Source of the DNA: Thinopyrum elongatum
Taxonomy: Eukaryota > Streptophyta > Magnoliopsida > Poales > Poaceae
Length of the DNA: 64,000 nt
Assembly: GCA_011799875.1 (NCBI GenBank)
Contig: CM022297.1
Location: forward strand, 520,602,929 to 520,666,928
Direction: 5' to 3'
In this document: positions 12,058 through 22,096 of the stretch, piece by piece
Layout: each line of letters opens with the position of its first letter
Position numbering within the stretch: position 1 is the stretch's first letter
The notes under the pieces: model-generated
Told to the model about the DNA's origin: nothing
The model's input: only the letters and a program-made list of their open reading frames with translations
Database searches by the model: none
Made by a program: the position numbers and the translations under genes

Positions 12058-12310
12058 TTACAGTTGAATGTCTAGTGATGGACATGCAAATTGCCTGACA
12101 AGGCCCTCTCGACCCCAGTAGCAATCGCTTTGTGCTCATGCAGTTGCAGCTATGTTACAATGCTTGCAGTTGCATACCTACATATGGACATGCAACTGGC
12201 CCCCGACAACTCCTTTGATCTCAATTGCAGTCACTTTGTGTCCCATTTTGTTGCGGTCGGATTACAACGCTTGCAGTTGCATATCTAGGGTTGGACATGC
12301 AATTGATAGA
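12058..12310. repeat. About 105-bp tandem repeat, 2.4 copies
   Basis: Three copies of a block CAGTTG(C/A)AT..CTA...GGACATGCAA.TG start at about 12060, 12165 and 12272, separated by related spacers containing CAGT(A/C)..TTTGTG. The copies are diverged. No coding potential is seen. Confidence 0.6.
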
Positions 12311-13640
12311 ATACATTTTGCATAAAAAAACAAAGTCTAGTTTTTTCACAAAATCTCTATAACTTAAAAAGTATGTAAGGTTTCTTGTTTCACTTTTTTT
12401 CACCACCCCTTCGTTTTATCTTTCCCCTATGTTAATCAATCACCTTAATTACTTACCTTCTGAACCAATTCTACTTTATTTTACTTATCAAACTTCTCAT
12501 CAAACTATAAGGTAAATCATGGGCAGGATTTGATAAACATTAATTTACACAATCACATTAGTATAGGCAGATAAATCATAAGCTAACGTACTAGCATATT
12601 GTACTCGTTGCAACGAATGGGAATTATCCAAGCAAATTAAAAACTGGATAAATATGTAAAGGAAAAGGTTGTAAATCATAAGCTAACATAAAGTATTGTA
12701 CAAATAAGTAAAGAAAAAGGTTGTGCGCTTTTGAAGTTTCATGTTCCCATGCAAAACTATCTAAAAAAACCTCCCGGACAAAAAAAAATCTACAACCGTT
12801 AATTTCCCACAAAACACAAGTACAAAAATTCTACAAGATCAAACTAGAACCATATAATAACAACTAAAAAACGAATGGGAAGAAGCCGTAAGTGGCTGGT
12901 TTTTTTAGACAAACTCCGAAGCTTTATTGCACCATCACAATGTTTACAGGGACGAAATCAAGTCTATTGGGTTGACCTAACCAAACATAGCGAACATAAC
13001 GAGCCTAGCTTGACAGAAAAAAAGCCCATCAACTGAACGGGCCGCTAGAATACAAAAAAACTAAAACGGGCCGCATGCCAAGCAATAAACGGGCCACACG
13101 ATACCACCACAACGTTTGTCAGCTCAAAAATATGCGAATCAGGATGCCCCAAGATCTAACGTCAGACAAAGTGAACGAGACCAAACTAAAACTTAGCTAA
13201 ATGAGTTTTAGCAAAACCGTTATCTTTACATTGTATAAACATTTTTTTAAATGTCACGGATATTTTATAAAAATATATGAAAGTGTTCTGAAAATGTTCA
13301 TGAACATCTTTTAGTTTTCAAGAACATTTTGTTTTAATGTTGTCCGTGTTTTTAAAAAGCTCTGTTAATTTTTTTACATGATATAAATATTCGTATTGTG
13401 CAGTGAATATTTTTAAAATTGAGTAACTAACTTTTTAAATATATATTTTCTTAGAGTTTTCAAAATATATGTAAACTAAAGGAAAGAAAATGAATAAATA
13501 AATCAATACTTACGCAACGAAGCAACACATACGTAATTTCCTACTGGGCCCGCCCATTTAGGGCTAATATAGTTGTCCAGGACCCTGCTGGGATCCCCGC
13601 CCTTTCCCTGGTTGAGGACCTCCCCTGTGGAAGTATTGTC
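12311..13640. other. AT-rich intergenic sequence
   Basis: No gene seen. A T-run followed by AGACAAACTCCGAAGCTTTA at 12901 looks like the reversed 3' end of a polyadenylated retroposon. The stretch 13210-13480 repeats phrases such as GAACAT.TTT, as does 62900-63250. Confidence 0.4.
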
Positions 13641-13642
13641 TC

Positions 13643-14410
13643 ATTTTTTTTTTCTACCATCGCATTTGGTTGAACGGGACAGCGCTACATTAATTCATTA
13701 AGATGGAGAACAGGCAGAGCCAGGAAAATAAGAGAGAAGGTACAAATCACACCAGAAACACTGGCTACAGAACAGGGAACAAGAAGGATGGAAAGAACAC
13801 CACACACATTCACACAACCACTAATCTCGTTGATACAACCAACAAGGAGGAGGACACACGCTTCCATCTTCACCTGACCAAGCAAGGCAGGGCTTGAGCT
13901 TTTGGTCGTCTGGTTGCCATCCGACACACCTCTCAAAGAGGGGGATGGGTGTTGAAGGGAACGAGGCGACCCAAGGTGAATCATGGACTCACTAACCCGG
14001 CTTCACATGAGAGCATTGTCTCTTCCACAAATGTCAAACGATGTGGCCAACGCGTACACCTCAGCAAGAGACACCACTTGAAACCGGAAGGAACGAGGAG
14101 CAACCACCATCAATCCTGTCAGCGCCCGCGGCCATGGACCTCCTACTAGCCGACCACCCTCCAACCAAAACATCAATTAGCCAACAAACGAGCCAGTGTC
14201 TCCAAGACGACGCCTTTAAGGAGGTTACAACGTCGAGGACACCGCCACATTCCGATCCAGAAGATTAATCTAAGGCTTTCTCCCAAGTAAACGAGGTGTC
14301 GAGATTCTCAAAGGCGTCTCCAAGGAGGAAGACAGCGCCGTGATGGGTCTTGTTACAGGGGAGACAAAGCCGTGCCCGTCAAAACGGGCAGCAGAGCACG
14401 AACGGTCGAT
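13643..14410 (-). mobile_element. Probable retroposon in minus orientation
   Basis: It starts with a T-run (reverse of a poly-A tail) near 13645, then a sequence with TTAATTCATTAAGA, the reverse of the 3' end often seen on grass non-LTR elements. It becomes GC-richer towards 14400, the presumed 5' end. No reverse transcriptase or other recognisable protein is encoded and I did not find target-site duplications. Class assignment is an inference from composition. Confidence 0.35.
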
Positions 14411-14421
14411 CAAGGCTAAGA

Positions 14422-15270
14422 GCATATCTAGTAGGCCCCTTAAAAGTTGACCCTTAAAAACGAGTATAAGGGGCATTGCAAACCGTTTTTATGGTGCGAA
14501 ATTGTCCAGGGCAGAGCAGACCCCGTAAATGAAATTGTATCTCACTATAGCCCTTTTTTTTTGCTTATTTCCCCCTTTTTCCTCCCGCCCCGGCAGAGCC
14601 CGTCTCCGGCCACGGCGTGCCTCACCCCGGCGCCCCGGCTCACCCCGACGCCGCCCACCTCGACCGCATGCTCCCTGGCGCGCCTACCCGTCCTCGATTG
14701 AGCCCGGCACCGCCCGACACCGCGCGCGCGCCCCCTGGCGTAGTCGCGCAAGCTGCCCGGCGCCCCCCCCCCCCCCCGGCGTGGCCGCGTGAGCTCCCCC
14801 TGCCCTTCTTCGGTGCCGCCCCGCCCTGATTCGGGCCGCCGGTGGCCTGCTCCGCCCTGCCCATGGACGGCCTCGCCTCGGCAGTGGAGGTCGAGCCGGC
14901 CGCAATTCGGACCGGCGGCTGCAAATTCCGGCGTGCGGCGGCTTCTTCCTACAGGCGGCGACGGATTCCAGTGAGCTCCGGGTAGATTCCGGCCAGTTCC
15001 GCGACGACGCGTCTGCTCCGACGAGGTTTGACCGGTTTGCGGGTTGAACTGTATAATGCATTCGAAACTGTACATATAAGGTTTTCGTGCAAGGATTTTC
15101 AGTGCCCTTTAAAAAGTTTAAGGGCCGAACAAGTTTTATGGGATCTGCTAGGCGCTGTTTTTTCGACAGAAACTGTAAGCACCTCCTTTTTTTTACGGGT
15201 TTGACCACTTTAAGGGGTCTGCTACTAAGACCTGACTTTGCACTTAGCGTCAGCCCTCTCTCGGACTAGC
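14422..15270. mobile_element. Probable decayed Harbinger-type element with GC-rich core
   Basis: Left end GAGCATATCTAGTAGGCCCC resembles Harbinger termini of the GAGCATCTCCAAC group. Near 15210-15235 the inverted partner TTTAAGGGGTCTGCTAC appears, but the last bases are missing before the next element starts at 15274. The core (14580-14960) is extremely GC-rich and includes a C-run at 14766-14778. No transposase and no TSD found, so the right boundary is uncertain. Confidence 0.4.
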
Positions 15271-15273
15271 TGA

Positions 15274-17359
15274 GAGCATCTCAACTCGCGCCCCTAACAG
15301 GCCCCCCAGGGCGAGTGTTTTCGCGCCGGCGCCAAAAAAAACCCCTAGTCGCGCCCCCAGGATGCCGAAATCCGCCGACTCGGCCCGTTTTTTTGGCCCG
15401 ACGATCCCAGGCCGAACCCAGCGCACTGGGGGCGCTTGGGGGCTCCGGCGGAAGGGAAAACCGTGCCTGGGCCACCACTGTCAGGCGAAAACGCATCTTG
15501 CACGTCCAGATTCGCCCCCCTCCCCGCGCGCACGCCCTCCCGTCACCTTACCGATCCCGGCGCCGCCCACCCACCCACCACCGTTAGATAGGCCATTCTC
15601 CCACCGGAGAAAGAGAGGGTTCCGCCGCGGAATCCTCCACCCCGTTCCTGGGCGAGCTTTCCGGCGCCCAGGCCACGCAGGGCTGCAACACCGGCGGCTG
15701 CGCGCCTACCACGCCCGCCAGGTGTTCGGCGATTTGTCTGCTCGGCGATGGACTCGGACGACGAGGAGGCGCTCGCGGCGCTGCTAGAGGAGGAAGCCGA
15801 TGCCGACGCCCAGGACGAAGAGCATCTCATGGTCCTCGCCGCCCTGGCCAGCCTTCTCGCGAGCAATGCAAAGCCGTGGCGAGGTGGCTCGGCGCCGGGC
15901 CAGCTGAAGGCAAAGCAGAGGCATCGGCTGGAAGGCTATTGCTTGCTCTACTCCGACGACTTCGCCGACACTCCACTGCACGGCGAGAAAGTATTTCGGC
16001 GCCGTTATCGAATGAGCCGAAAGCTCTTCCTCAGGATTGTGAATTCCATCCGTGAGTTCGACAGCTACTTCAAGTGCAAGAAGGATTGCACGGGCACAGT
16101 TGGATTCACCTCACTCCAGAAGTGCACGACAGCTATGAGGATGCTTGCATACGGAGCTCCCGGTGATTCACTGGAAGACTATGGACGCATGGCCGAGTCC
16201 ACGACCATTGAGTGTTTCTACAAGTTCTGCAGGGCAGTGGTGGCAGTGTTTGGACCGCAATACTTGCGATCACCCAATGCTAAAGACACTGCTCGCATCC
16301 TAGCACAGAATGCAGCAAGAGGATTTCCTGGGATGCTTGGAAGCATCGACTGCATGCATTGGAAATGGAAAAACTATCCATTTGCTTAGCAGGGGATGTA
16401 CAAAGGCGCCAAAGGCGGTTGCAGTGTGGTACTTGAGGTAGTGGCCACACACGACCTCTGGATTTGGCACTCCTTCTTTGGTATGCCAGGAACTCAAAAT
16501 GACATCAACGTACTGCAGTGCTCCCCTATCTTTGCCAAGCTTGTTGAAGGTCATTCTCCTCCGATGAACTTCGAGGTCAATGGACGGCACTGCAACAAGG
16601 GATATTACCTAGCAGATGGCATCCATCCGAGATGGTCCACATTTGTGAAGACTATCTCGAGCCCTGTGCCAGGAGGCAAGAACTCCCACTTTGCCAAGTG
16701 TCAGGAGGCTTGCAGGAAGGATGTCGAGTGGGCATTTGGTGTGCTCCAATCTCGTTTTGCTGTTGTTCGGTACCCCGCTCAGACCTGCTCGAAAGATCAA
16801 ATGTGGGAGATCATGACTTGCTGTGTCATCTTGCACAACATGATCATTGAGAGCGAGCAGGAAGAGCCAGTGTTTGACACTGAATCATATTACAGGCAAG
16901 GTCCTTTTGTCCAAGTTGATCACCAGCTACCGGCAACCTGGACTGCCTTCCTCAATATGCGTCAGGAGATTCGAGACCCACAGATGCATCAACAACTGCA
17001 GCAGGATCTGGTGGAGCACCTATGGAGGCTCAAGGGCAACGCCTAGCTCGACGTGTGATGAAATATGAGTTTTTATTTGTTGAACTATTTGTGTTGAACT
17101 ATATAATTTGTATTGAACTATTTGTTGAACTATTTGATTTTCTGTGATGAACTATGTGATAAAAATAGCTTTTGTTGAATTTGCGCCGAAGCACGGCGAA
17201 TATGGGCCGAAATTGGTCAATTTGCGCCAAAAGTGGGCCGAAATCGGCGCCTGGGGGCGGCGGCTGGGAACCCGATCGCCCCCACGTCGATTTTAGCGCC
17301 GGTTCGCCCGAGGCGACGATATTTCAAGCCCCTTGGGGGCCGAACGGCTGGAGATGCTC
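15274..17359 (+). mobile_element. PIF/Harbinger element 1, potentially autonomous, 2086 bp
   Basis: The terminal inverted repeats are GAGCATCTC at 15274 and GAGATGCTC ending at 17359. They are flanked by the 3-bp duplication TGA at 15271-15273 and 17360-17362. Subterminal regions are GC-rich with GCGCC and CCCC blocks mirrored at the two ends. It contains a single large transposase frame without introns (15748-17046). TGA is less usual than TAA or TTA for this superfamily, but its position matches both ends exactly. A second (Myb/SANT-like) protein, which full PIF elements normally need, is not encoded here. Confidence 0.85.
15748..17046 (+). pseudogene. Harbinger transposase with one in-frame stop
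   Basis: This would encode a DDE endonuclease of the plant Harbinger family (Plant_tran / DDE_Tnp_4). The frame is continuous for 433 codons except for TAG at 16387-16389 (codon 214). Catalytic residues are visible on both sides of it: Asp201 in GSIDCMHW, Asp252 in GTQNDINVL and Glu327 in DVEWAFGVLQSRF. The N-terminus is acidic ([19 protein letters not shown]), followed by a helical DNA-binding-type region. The stop falls just after NYPFA, where relatives I recall have Trp, so a single TGG to TAG transition would explain it. The end is close to the usual family length. As it stands, only a truncated protein lacking two of three catalytic residues could be made. Confidence 0.9.
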
Positions 17360-17362
17360 TGA

Positions 17363-17813
17363 TGTAGGGCAACGACAGCTGCACCGGTGTGATGATTCCA
17401 AACAGTTGAAAAATAATTTGTTCATGATAAATAACTTTAAAATTCAAACAAAGCTCATAATCAAGACTCAGCAAACCGATTGAGTCAATGTCCATCGCCA
17501 TCTGCAAAAATGGACAGGACGGAGGGATCCATGGCAGCAATACGGCAGAAATACTACCAAGCAGCGGACGGCACTGATTTATTATTGACCAAATCACCAA
17601 AATTTATACACATTTCAGGTCAACGTTGCAATTCCGTGCGAGTTCGTTACAGTTCATCCGATCCGGCCCTCGAACCATCCTACGACGACTAGTTCTACCA
17701 AACAAGAAAAATCATACTACCACCGATCCTAATTAATCAGAGAACAGGACGGGAGATCAATCAGTGGATCCGACCAGAGCCAGACGGAGCCCGGCCGGTC
17801 ATCATCCCACATC
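17363..17813 (-). other. 3' flank of the CML gene
   Basis: On the minus strand this is the 3' UTR and downstream DNA of the CML gene. The part nearest the gene (about 17580-17813) has recognisable counterparts next to both truncated CML copies (6060-6213 and 9540-9675), including the shared phrase CCTAATTAATCA. No further gene seen. Confidence 0.6.
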
Positions 17814-18347
17814 TCAGGCGGCGGGGACGCCGAGGAAGTCGAGCGCGGACCTGGCCATGACGGCGGCGAACTCCCCGAAGCTAATCACGCCGTCCCCGTC
17901 CGCGTCCGCGTCCCTCATCATGGTCCTGAGCTCCTCGAACGTGAGCGGCTGGCCCAGCTTGGCCATGGAGCGCGCGAGCTCGGCGGCGGAGATGTATCCG
18001 TTGCCGTCGCGGTCGAAGGCGCGGAAGACCTCGAGCAGCTGCGCCTGGTCGACGAGCCGCGGCGCGTGGGCGGTGAGCACGGGCGCGATGGCGCGCGCCA
18101 GCTCGTCGAACTCCACCGTGCCGCTGCCGTCGGCGTCGATGGCGAGGAGCAGCGCGCGCGACTCGTCCCCCGTGGGGCGCAGGCCGAGGGACCGGAGGAG
18201 GGCCGCCAGCTCGAGCTGGGTGAGGCTACCGTCGCCGTCCATGTCGAAGCGGTCGAAGAGGGAGCGCAGCTGCTTCAGCTGGCTGCCCCGCAGCGACCCC
18301 GCGCCCTTCGCCGGCGCCGGCGATGGGGATGGCGATGGCTTCGTCAT
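17814..18347 (-). CDS. Calmodulin-like protein (CML) with four EF-hands
   Basis: An intron-less gene for a 177-residue calcium sensor. Residues 1-20 form a Ser/Pro/Ala-rich extension ([17 protein letters not shown]) not found in calmodulin. Four canonical 12-residue calcium loops follow at 35-46 ([12 protein letters not shown]), 71-82 ([12 protein letters not shown]), 112-123 ([12 protein letters not shown]) and 148-159 ([12 protein letters not shown]). Each has Asp at position 1, Gly at 6 and Glu at 12, so all four sites should bind calcium. The tail ends FLGVPAA with no lipidation motif. I chose the ATG at 18347 because EF-hand spacing starts soon after it and a TATA box lies about 130 bp upstream; the frame stays open further upstream but only as 5' UTR. 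Such proteins change shape on calcium binding and regulate target proteins in cytosol or nucleus. The specific target is unknown. Confidence 0.95.
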   Translation of the reverse strand: MTKPSPSPSPAPAKGAGSLRGSQLKQLRSLFDRFDMDGDGSLTQLELAALLRSLGLRPTGDESRALLLAIDADGSGTVEFDELARAIAPVLTAHAPRLVDQAQLLEVFRAFDRDGNGYISAAELARSMAKLGQPLTFEELRTMMRDADADGDGVISFGEFAAVMARSALDFLGVPAA

Positions 18348-18477
18348 GGTGGTGGAGTGAAAGGTTGGATCTTTGACTTGGTGGCGGTGAGGGTGGGGGT
18401 GGATTGGATCGGAGGAGGTGGAGATGGAGATGCAGAATGGGTTTGGGATGAGACCGGGGTGGAGAAGACGACTTTGG

Positions 18478-18488
18478 TATATATTTAT
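18478..18488 (-). promoter_or_regulatory. TATA box of the CML gene
   Basis: Read on the minus strand the sequence is ATAAATATATA, about 130 bp upstream of the CML start codon. Transcription would start about 30 bp downstream, near 18450, leaving a 5' UTR of about 100 bp. The position agrees with the choice of ATG at 18347. Confidence 0.7.
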
Positions 18489-18564
18489 GGAGAGATTACC
18501 GGCCGGGCGGCAGGGAGGAAGACGCGTCGGCGTTGGTGGTGACCGGGTCGGTGGGTGCATGCAC

Positions 18565-18815
18565 GGAAGGAGCGGAGGAGGAGGAGACTGTAGGTGGGTG
18601 CGCCCGCCGTGCGCGTCAAAAACTGCACGGTAATACGTACCTTGTTGTTTTTTTCCTCCCCTTTCTTGGTGGCTGCCTCAGGTTGGATGTAACTAGCGAG
18701 CTATAATTAACCTCTCTTTAATATTTTTAGACCAGCTTGCAAACCTACTTGAGAGAGGGGATGGTCAGTGGCTCAGTGCTGCTGGCGTGAGATTTTACAT
18801 GGTTGTGTGACATGC
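18565..18815. repeat. CML upstream region, duplicated at about 20200-20480
   Basis: The blocks GGTGGGTGCGCC..CGTGCGCGT, ACCTTGTTG, ATAATTA(A)CCTCTC, TATTTTTAGACCAG and CTGCTGGCGTGAG recur in the same order at 20222-20465. The second copy is diverged and has a small insertion. It is not followed by a second CML coding sequence; retroposon-like DNA occupies that side. It is best seen as the promoter-side remnant of another CML copy. Confidence 0.8.
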
Positions 18816-18856
18816 AAAATTAGACATGGAGCACAAAAGAACTTGGTGTTTGTACC

Positions 18857-20041
18857 TTTTTTTTTCTTAACAAACAAACACTTGAGTCTATTAACCAAAC
18901 TAGCAGTAGAAACATAACTGTAAAAAGAAATTGTGCCGGGGTCCCTGGGGCTCTCGAATAGGCCGATGGCGTACCGCTCCAATGCTCAAGCCATCCTAAC
19001 ATTGCTCGCGGACCGAAAGTTATCATGACCAAGGTTTTGCAAGACCACCGCCCTAAAGAAACGAAGAAACCGTCACAACCAGAAAAGCCTGGCTTCCAAT
19101 AAAACTCGCACGCATCACGTCGACACCTGAGGATGCACCAACCTGACCAGGATGACCGCAAAGGATAGTTTTGGCGCCACCACACCGACAGTCTCTAGTT
19201 TCACGTCCAAAATGAATGGTGAGAATCTTTGTCTGCGAACCATAGACGCCGCCGCATACAAAAACATCGAGATGGAAGAATTAATCAACGACAAACGCCA
19301 TCACTATCAGCAATGCACCACCGAGGACTAATTTATTATATGTCGTCACCACTACCTGTCGTAAGGGTTGAAGTGACGGACAACGAAGGCCTACCTAAAA
19401 TTTCAAAGTGGAGGAAACCACATCTCCATCATAGATCGGGCCCTTCCAGCACTCCCATAACAAATAGGTCTGGTGAACGAGGATTGGGGGACAACATGTC
19501 ACCAATGAAGGAAAGGTAGCAGCGCGGTGCGCCCAAGATCACCTCTCACTAGGGTTAGGAGCGAAAGGGCTTGGGTATGGTCCGCGTTGCGACCTGTGTG
19601 GCAACGACGATGTTGGCGTGCGAAGCTGGGTCGCGGCTTGTCCTTCTGATGTCGACGGTCCGGTGCGTCGATGGGTGTGCCTATGCTGGCTTCTGGCTAT
19701 GACAGAGAAGTCGGAGCTGCGTGCGATGTCTCTGCGGCAACGATGACTCCATGAGGACGGTTTTGAGCGGGCGGTACTCTCCGGATGATACGATGGACTA
19801 GATCGGTGCGAGGCTTGCAACTTTCTCCTGTGTAGCTCTTCAGCAAAATCGGAGCTGCCTTGTCCTCGGCGCTTCGGTCGACTATTTGGCATTTGTTTAT
19901 GGCCAGGTAGGCTGTGTGTACCCCTTGTGGGGATGTGTATAGGTTTCACCGGGTTTTTCTCTAATTAACGGGGCAAATCTCTTCTTCTTAATCAATGAAA
20001 ATGGAATATCTTTTGCCTCGTTTCAAAAAAAAAAAAAAAAA
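18857..20041. mobile_element. Retroposon-derived insertion(s) with T-run and A-run ends
   Basis: It starts with a T-run at 18857 and ends with an 18-base A-run at 20024-20041, preceded by TCAATGAAAATGGAATATC, which looks like a polyadenylated transcript end on the plus strand. The two oppositely oriented tails suggest two retroposons back to back. Short frames on both strands encode nothing recognisable. The insertion lies between the two copies of the CML upstream region. I could not identify clean target-site duplications. Confidence 0.45.
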
Positions 20042-20199
20042 CTTGTGTCCTTTTTTTCAGCCAGATCTTTGCACAGTTGGGCAATTTTCGGAACTTCTCC
20101 ATTGAACTAGTTTTGCAAATTTAATTTCTAGATACAGTTTAGTCATATGATTATTGTCTGAAGTAAAAAAAAAAAGGTTCTATAGAATGACTGACTGGT

Positions 20200-20480
20200 G
20201 GAGACGAGGAGACTGACTCCAGGTGAGGTGGGTGCGCCGTGCGCGTTGGAAACAGCGCGGTAGTGCCTTGTTGGTTTTTCGTTCCATGGTGGCGCCTGTA
20301 CTGTACCTGAACTCAGGTCAGCTGCAACTATCTCCAAATAAAAAAAACTTATAAGCTGTGAGTAGCAAGTTATAATCAGCCTCTCCTCTCCTTATTATTT
20401 TTAGACCAGTTTGTAAACCTAGTCGAGCCTTGAGAGCGAGATGATGACGGTGGTGCTGCTGGCGTGAGGTTTACTTGGTC
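20200..20480. repeat. Second copy of the CML upstream region
   Basis: Partner of 18565-18815. It shares the G/C-rich block GGTGGGTGCGCCGTGCGCGT and the later block TTATTTTTAGACCAGTTTG. No TATA box followed by an EF-hand frame is attached to it, so it is likely an orphan promoter fragment from the local CML duplications. Confidence 0.75.
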
Positions 20481-21778
20481 GTGGTACTTGCGACAATAGC
20501 GACAGCCCGCGGGAGGTTCAAAAAGGGCGAAAAAGGAAGGAGATCTTAGCTGTTGGGGCTCTTTTTTTTTTCTTTTTGAAACAGAAGCATAAGATTTGCA
20601 TCATCTATTAAATGAGGAAGAAACAGAGTTTAGAGTTCTACAATAGCACCCACATACACGGCACGATGATTACTCACGCAAAATAATAGACCCTAGTCTT
20701 TTAGCACCCGTGGTAATCTAAAACTTTGCCTCGTCCATGATGATGTTAAGAAGGATAGGCAGCGGCACGCACTTGTGCCGGAATACCGGGAATTGCGCTC
20801 GTTCCAAATGGTGCAAGAAACATGCAGAGTTATTGTTGGAGTTGGGTACTTGTCCAGCTCGTGCAGAGTTATTGTTATGAATTTACAGTGAAACCACCTA
20901 GTTTTTTATTCGCTTGTACCGACGGAAAAAAAAACTAGTTATTGGATTATCGTTTGTACCGACACATACAAACCACCTACAGTAACTATCGGCCACCCCT
21001 GTCAACCGTAGATCAGCGCATACCGCGTGACAGGCTTGCCATGGTGCAAATTTGCTGGTTCTGCGCATACCGTGTGACAGCTGTGAAAACCCTGGGTTGG
21101 GAGTGTTCATTTTTGGACCTCCTTCGCATGCATGCATGCATGCAGGACAAAATGATGGTCCATGGACGACAGCCCATAGGGAGGAGAGCAGGGGCTGAAT
21201 TTTTCTATCAGCCGTTCGTTCGTTCGTTACACTGCCTCCTAGCTAGCTCTGCACCAGCTAGCTCAACCAGGAGGAAGGTGCACGGAATCCACCCACCCAG
21301 GGCCAGCCGGCCAGGACTAGAAGAAATATGGGTCGGTCATGCATCTACATAAATAAACATACACGGTTCCAGATCTGCCGCGAACAAATTAAACCAATCA
21401 GAAATGATGATTGTGCTGGAACGTCGTCTCATGATTGGCTAGCCATGTCCCATCGATTTGCATGGAAGCTACGTATGGTACGGTGGTTGCGGATCATGAA
21501 ATGCCTGGCATGCATGCAGTGAGCACCGGCAACGGAGCAGCGCGCCGTCGCCAACGATGTCTCCGCCTATTTTTATGCTGCCAGGTCAACCCGGGATGCA
21601 TCTGGTCAACGGATTATTGTTCTCCCTCCGTCCAAAAATACTTGTCATCAAAATGGAGCTCTTTGTTTTCTGTTTTTATTTACACCAGCTTCGTAATTTG
21701 CTTGATCAGATCAGAGGGGGAGGAGGTTTACGTACTTGTGGGGCCTGCAATGCAAAACTAGATACAGATTACTACTAG
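20481..21778. other. Intergenic sequence, no gene recognised
   Basis: It includes a run of GCATGCATGCATGCATGCAG near 21128 and a TTCGTTCGTTCG run near 21213. An isolated Stowaway-like left end, CTCCCTCCGTCCAAAAATAC, lies at about 21631 without a matching right end. No RNA gene or convincing frame. The last part probably belongs to the 5' flank of the DUF6598 pseudogene. Confidence 0.5.
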
Positions 21779-22096
21779 TACAAAACTTGGCGTGAGCCGC
21801 GCCGCCGCGTGCTCAAACGGCAAAGGCCGCAAAGCGCTCCGCTCGATCGATCCCCCGTCTCCCCCGACGCCGGCCGGCCCCGACGACTGACGCTGCCCTG
21901 CCCCGACGATGCGTCGCATCTCCTCTCTCTCGTCGCCGTCCCTCTCTTCCGTCCTCTCGCGACAACGACTTCTCCCGCCTCCCAATCCACCCGCCCGTCG
22001 TCTCTCCCGGTGGGTTTTCCTCCTCCTCTTCTTATTCTCGCGCCAAAGTTTTATTGGTATGATCCCTACTTGGTTCATATACTTTTGGATCTATAG

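Noticed and set aside
14766..14778. C-run as functional element
   Set aside because: Simple homopolymer in a GC-rich transposon core; likely length-variable or error-prone, no supporting context.
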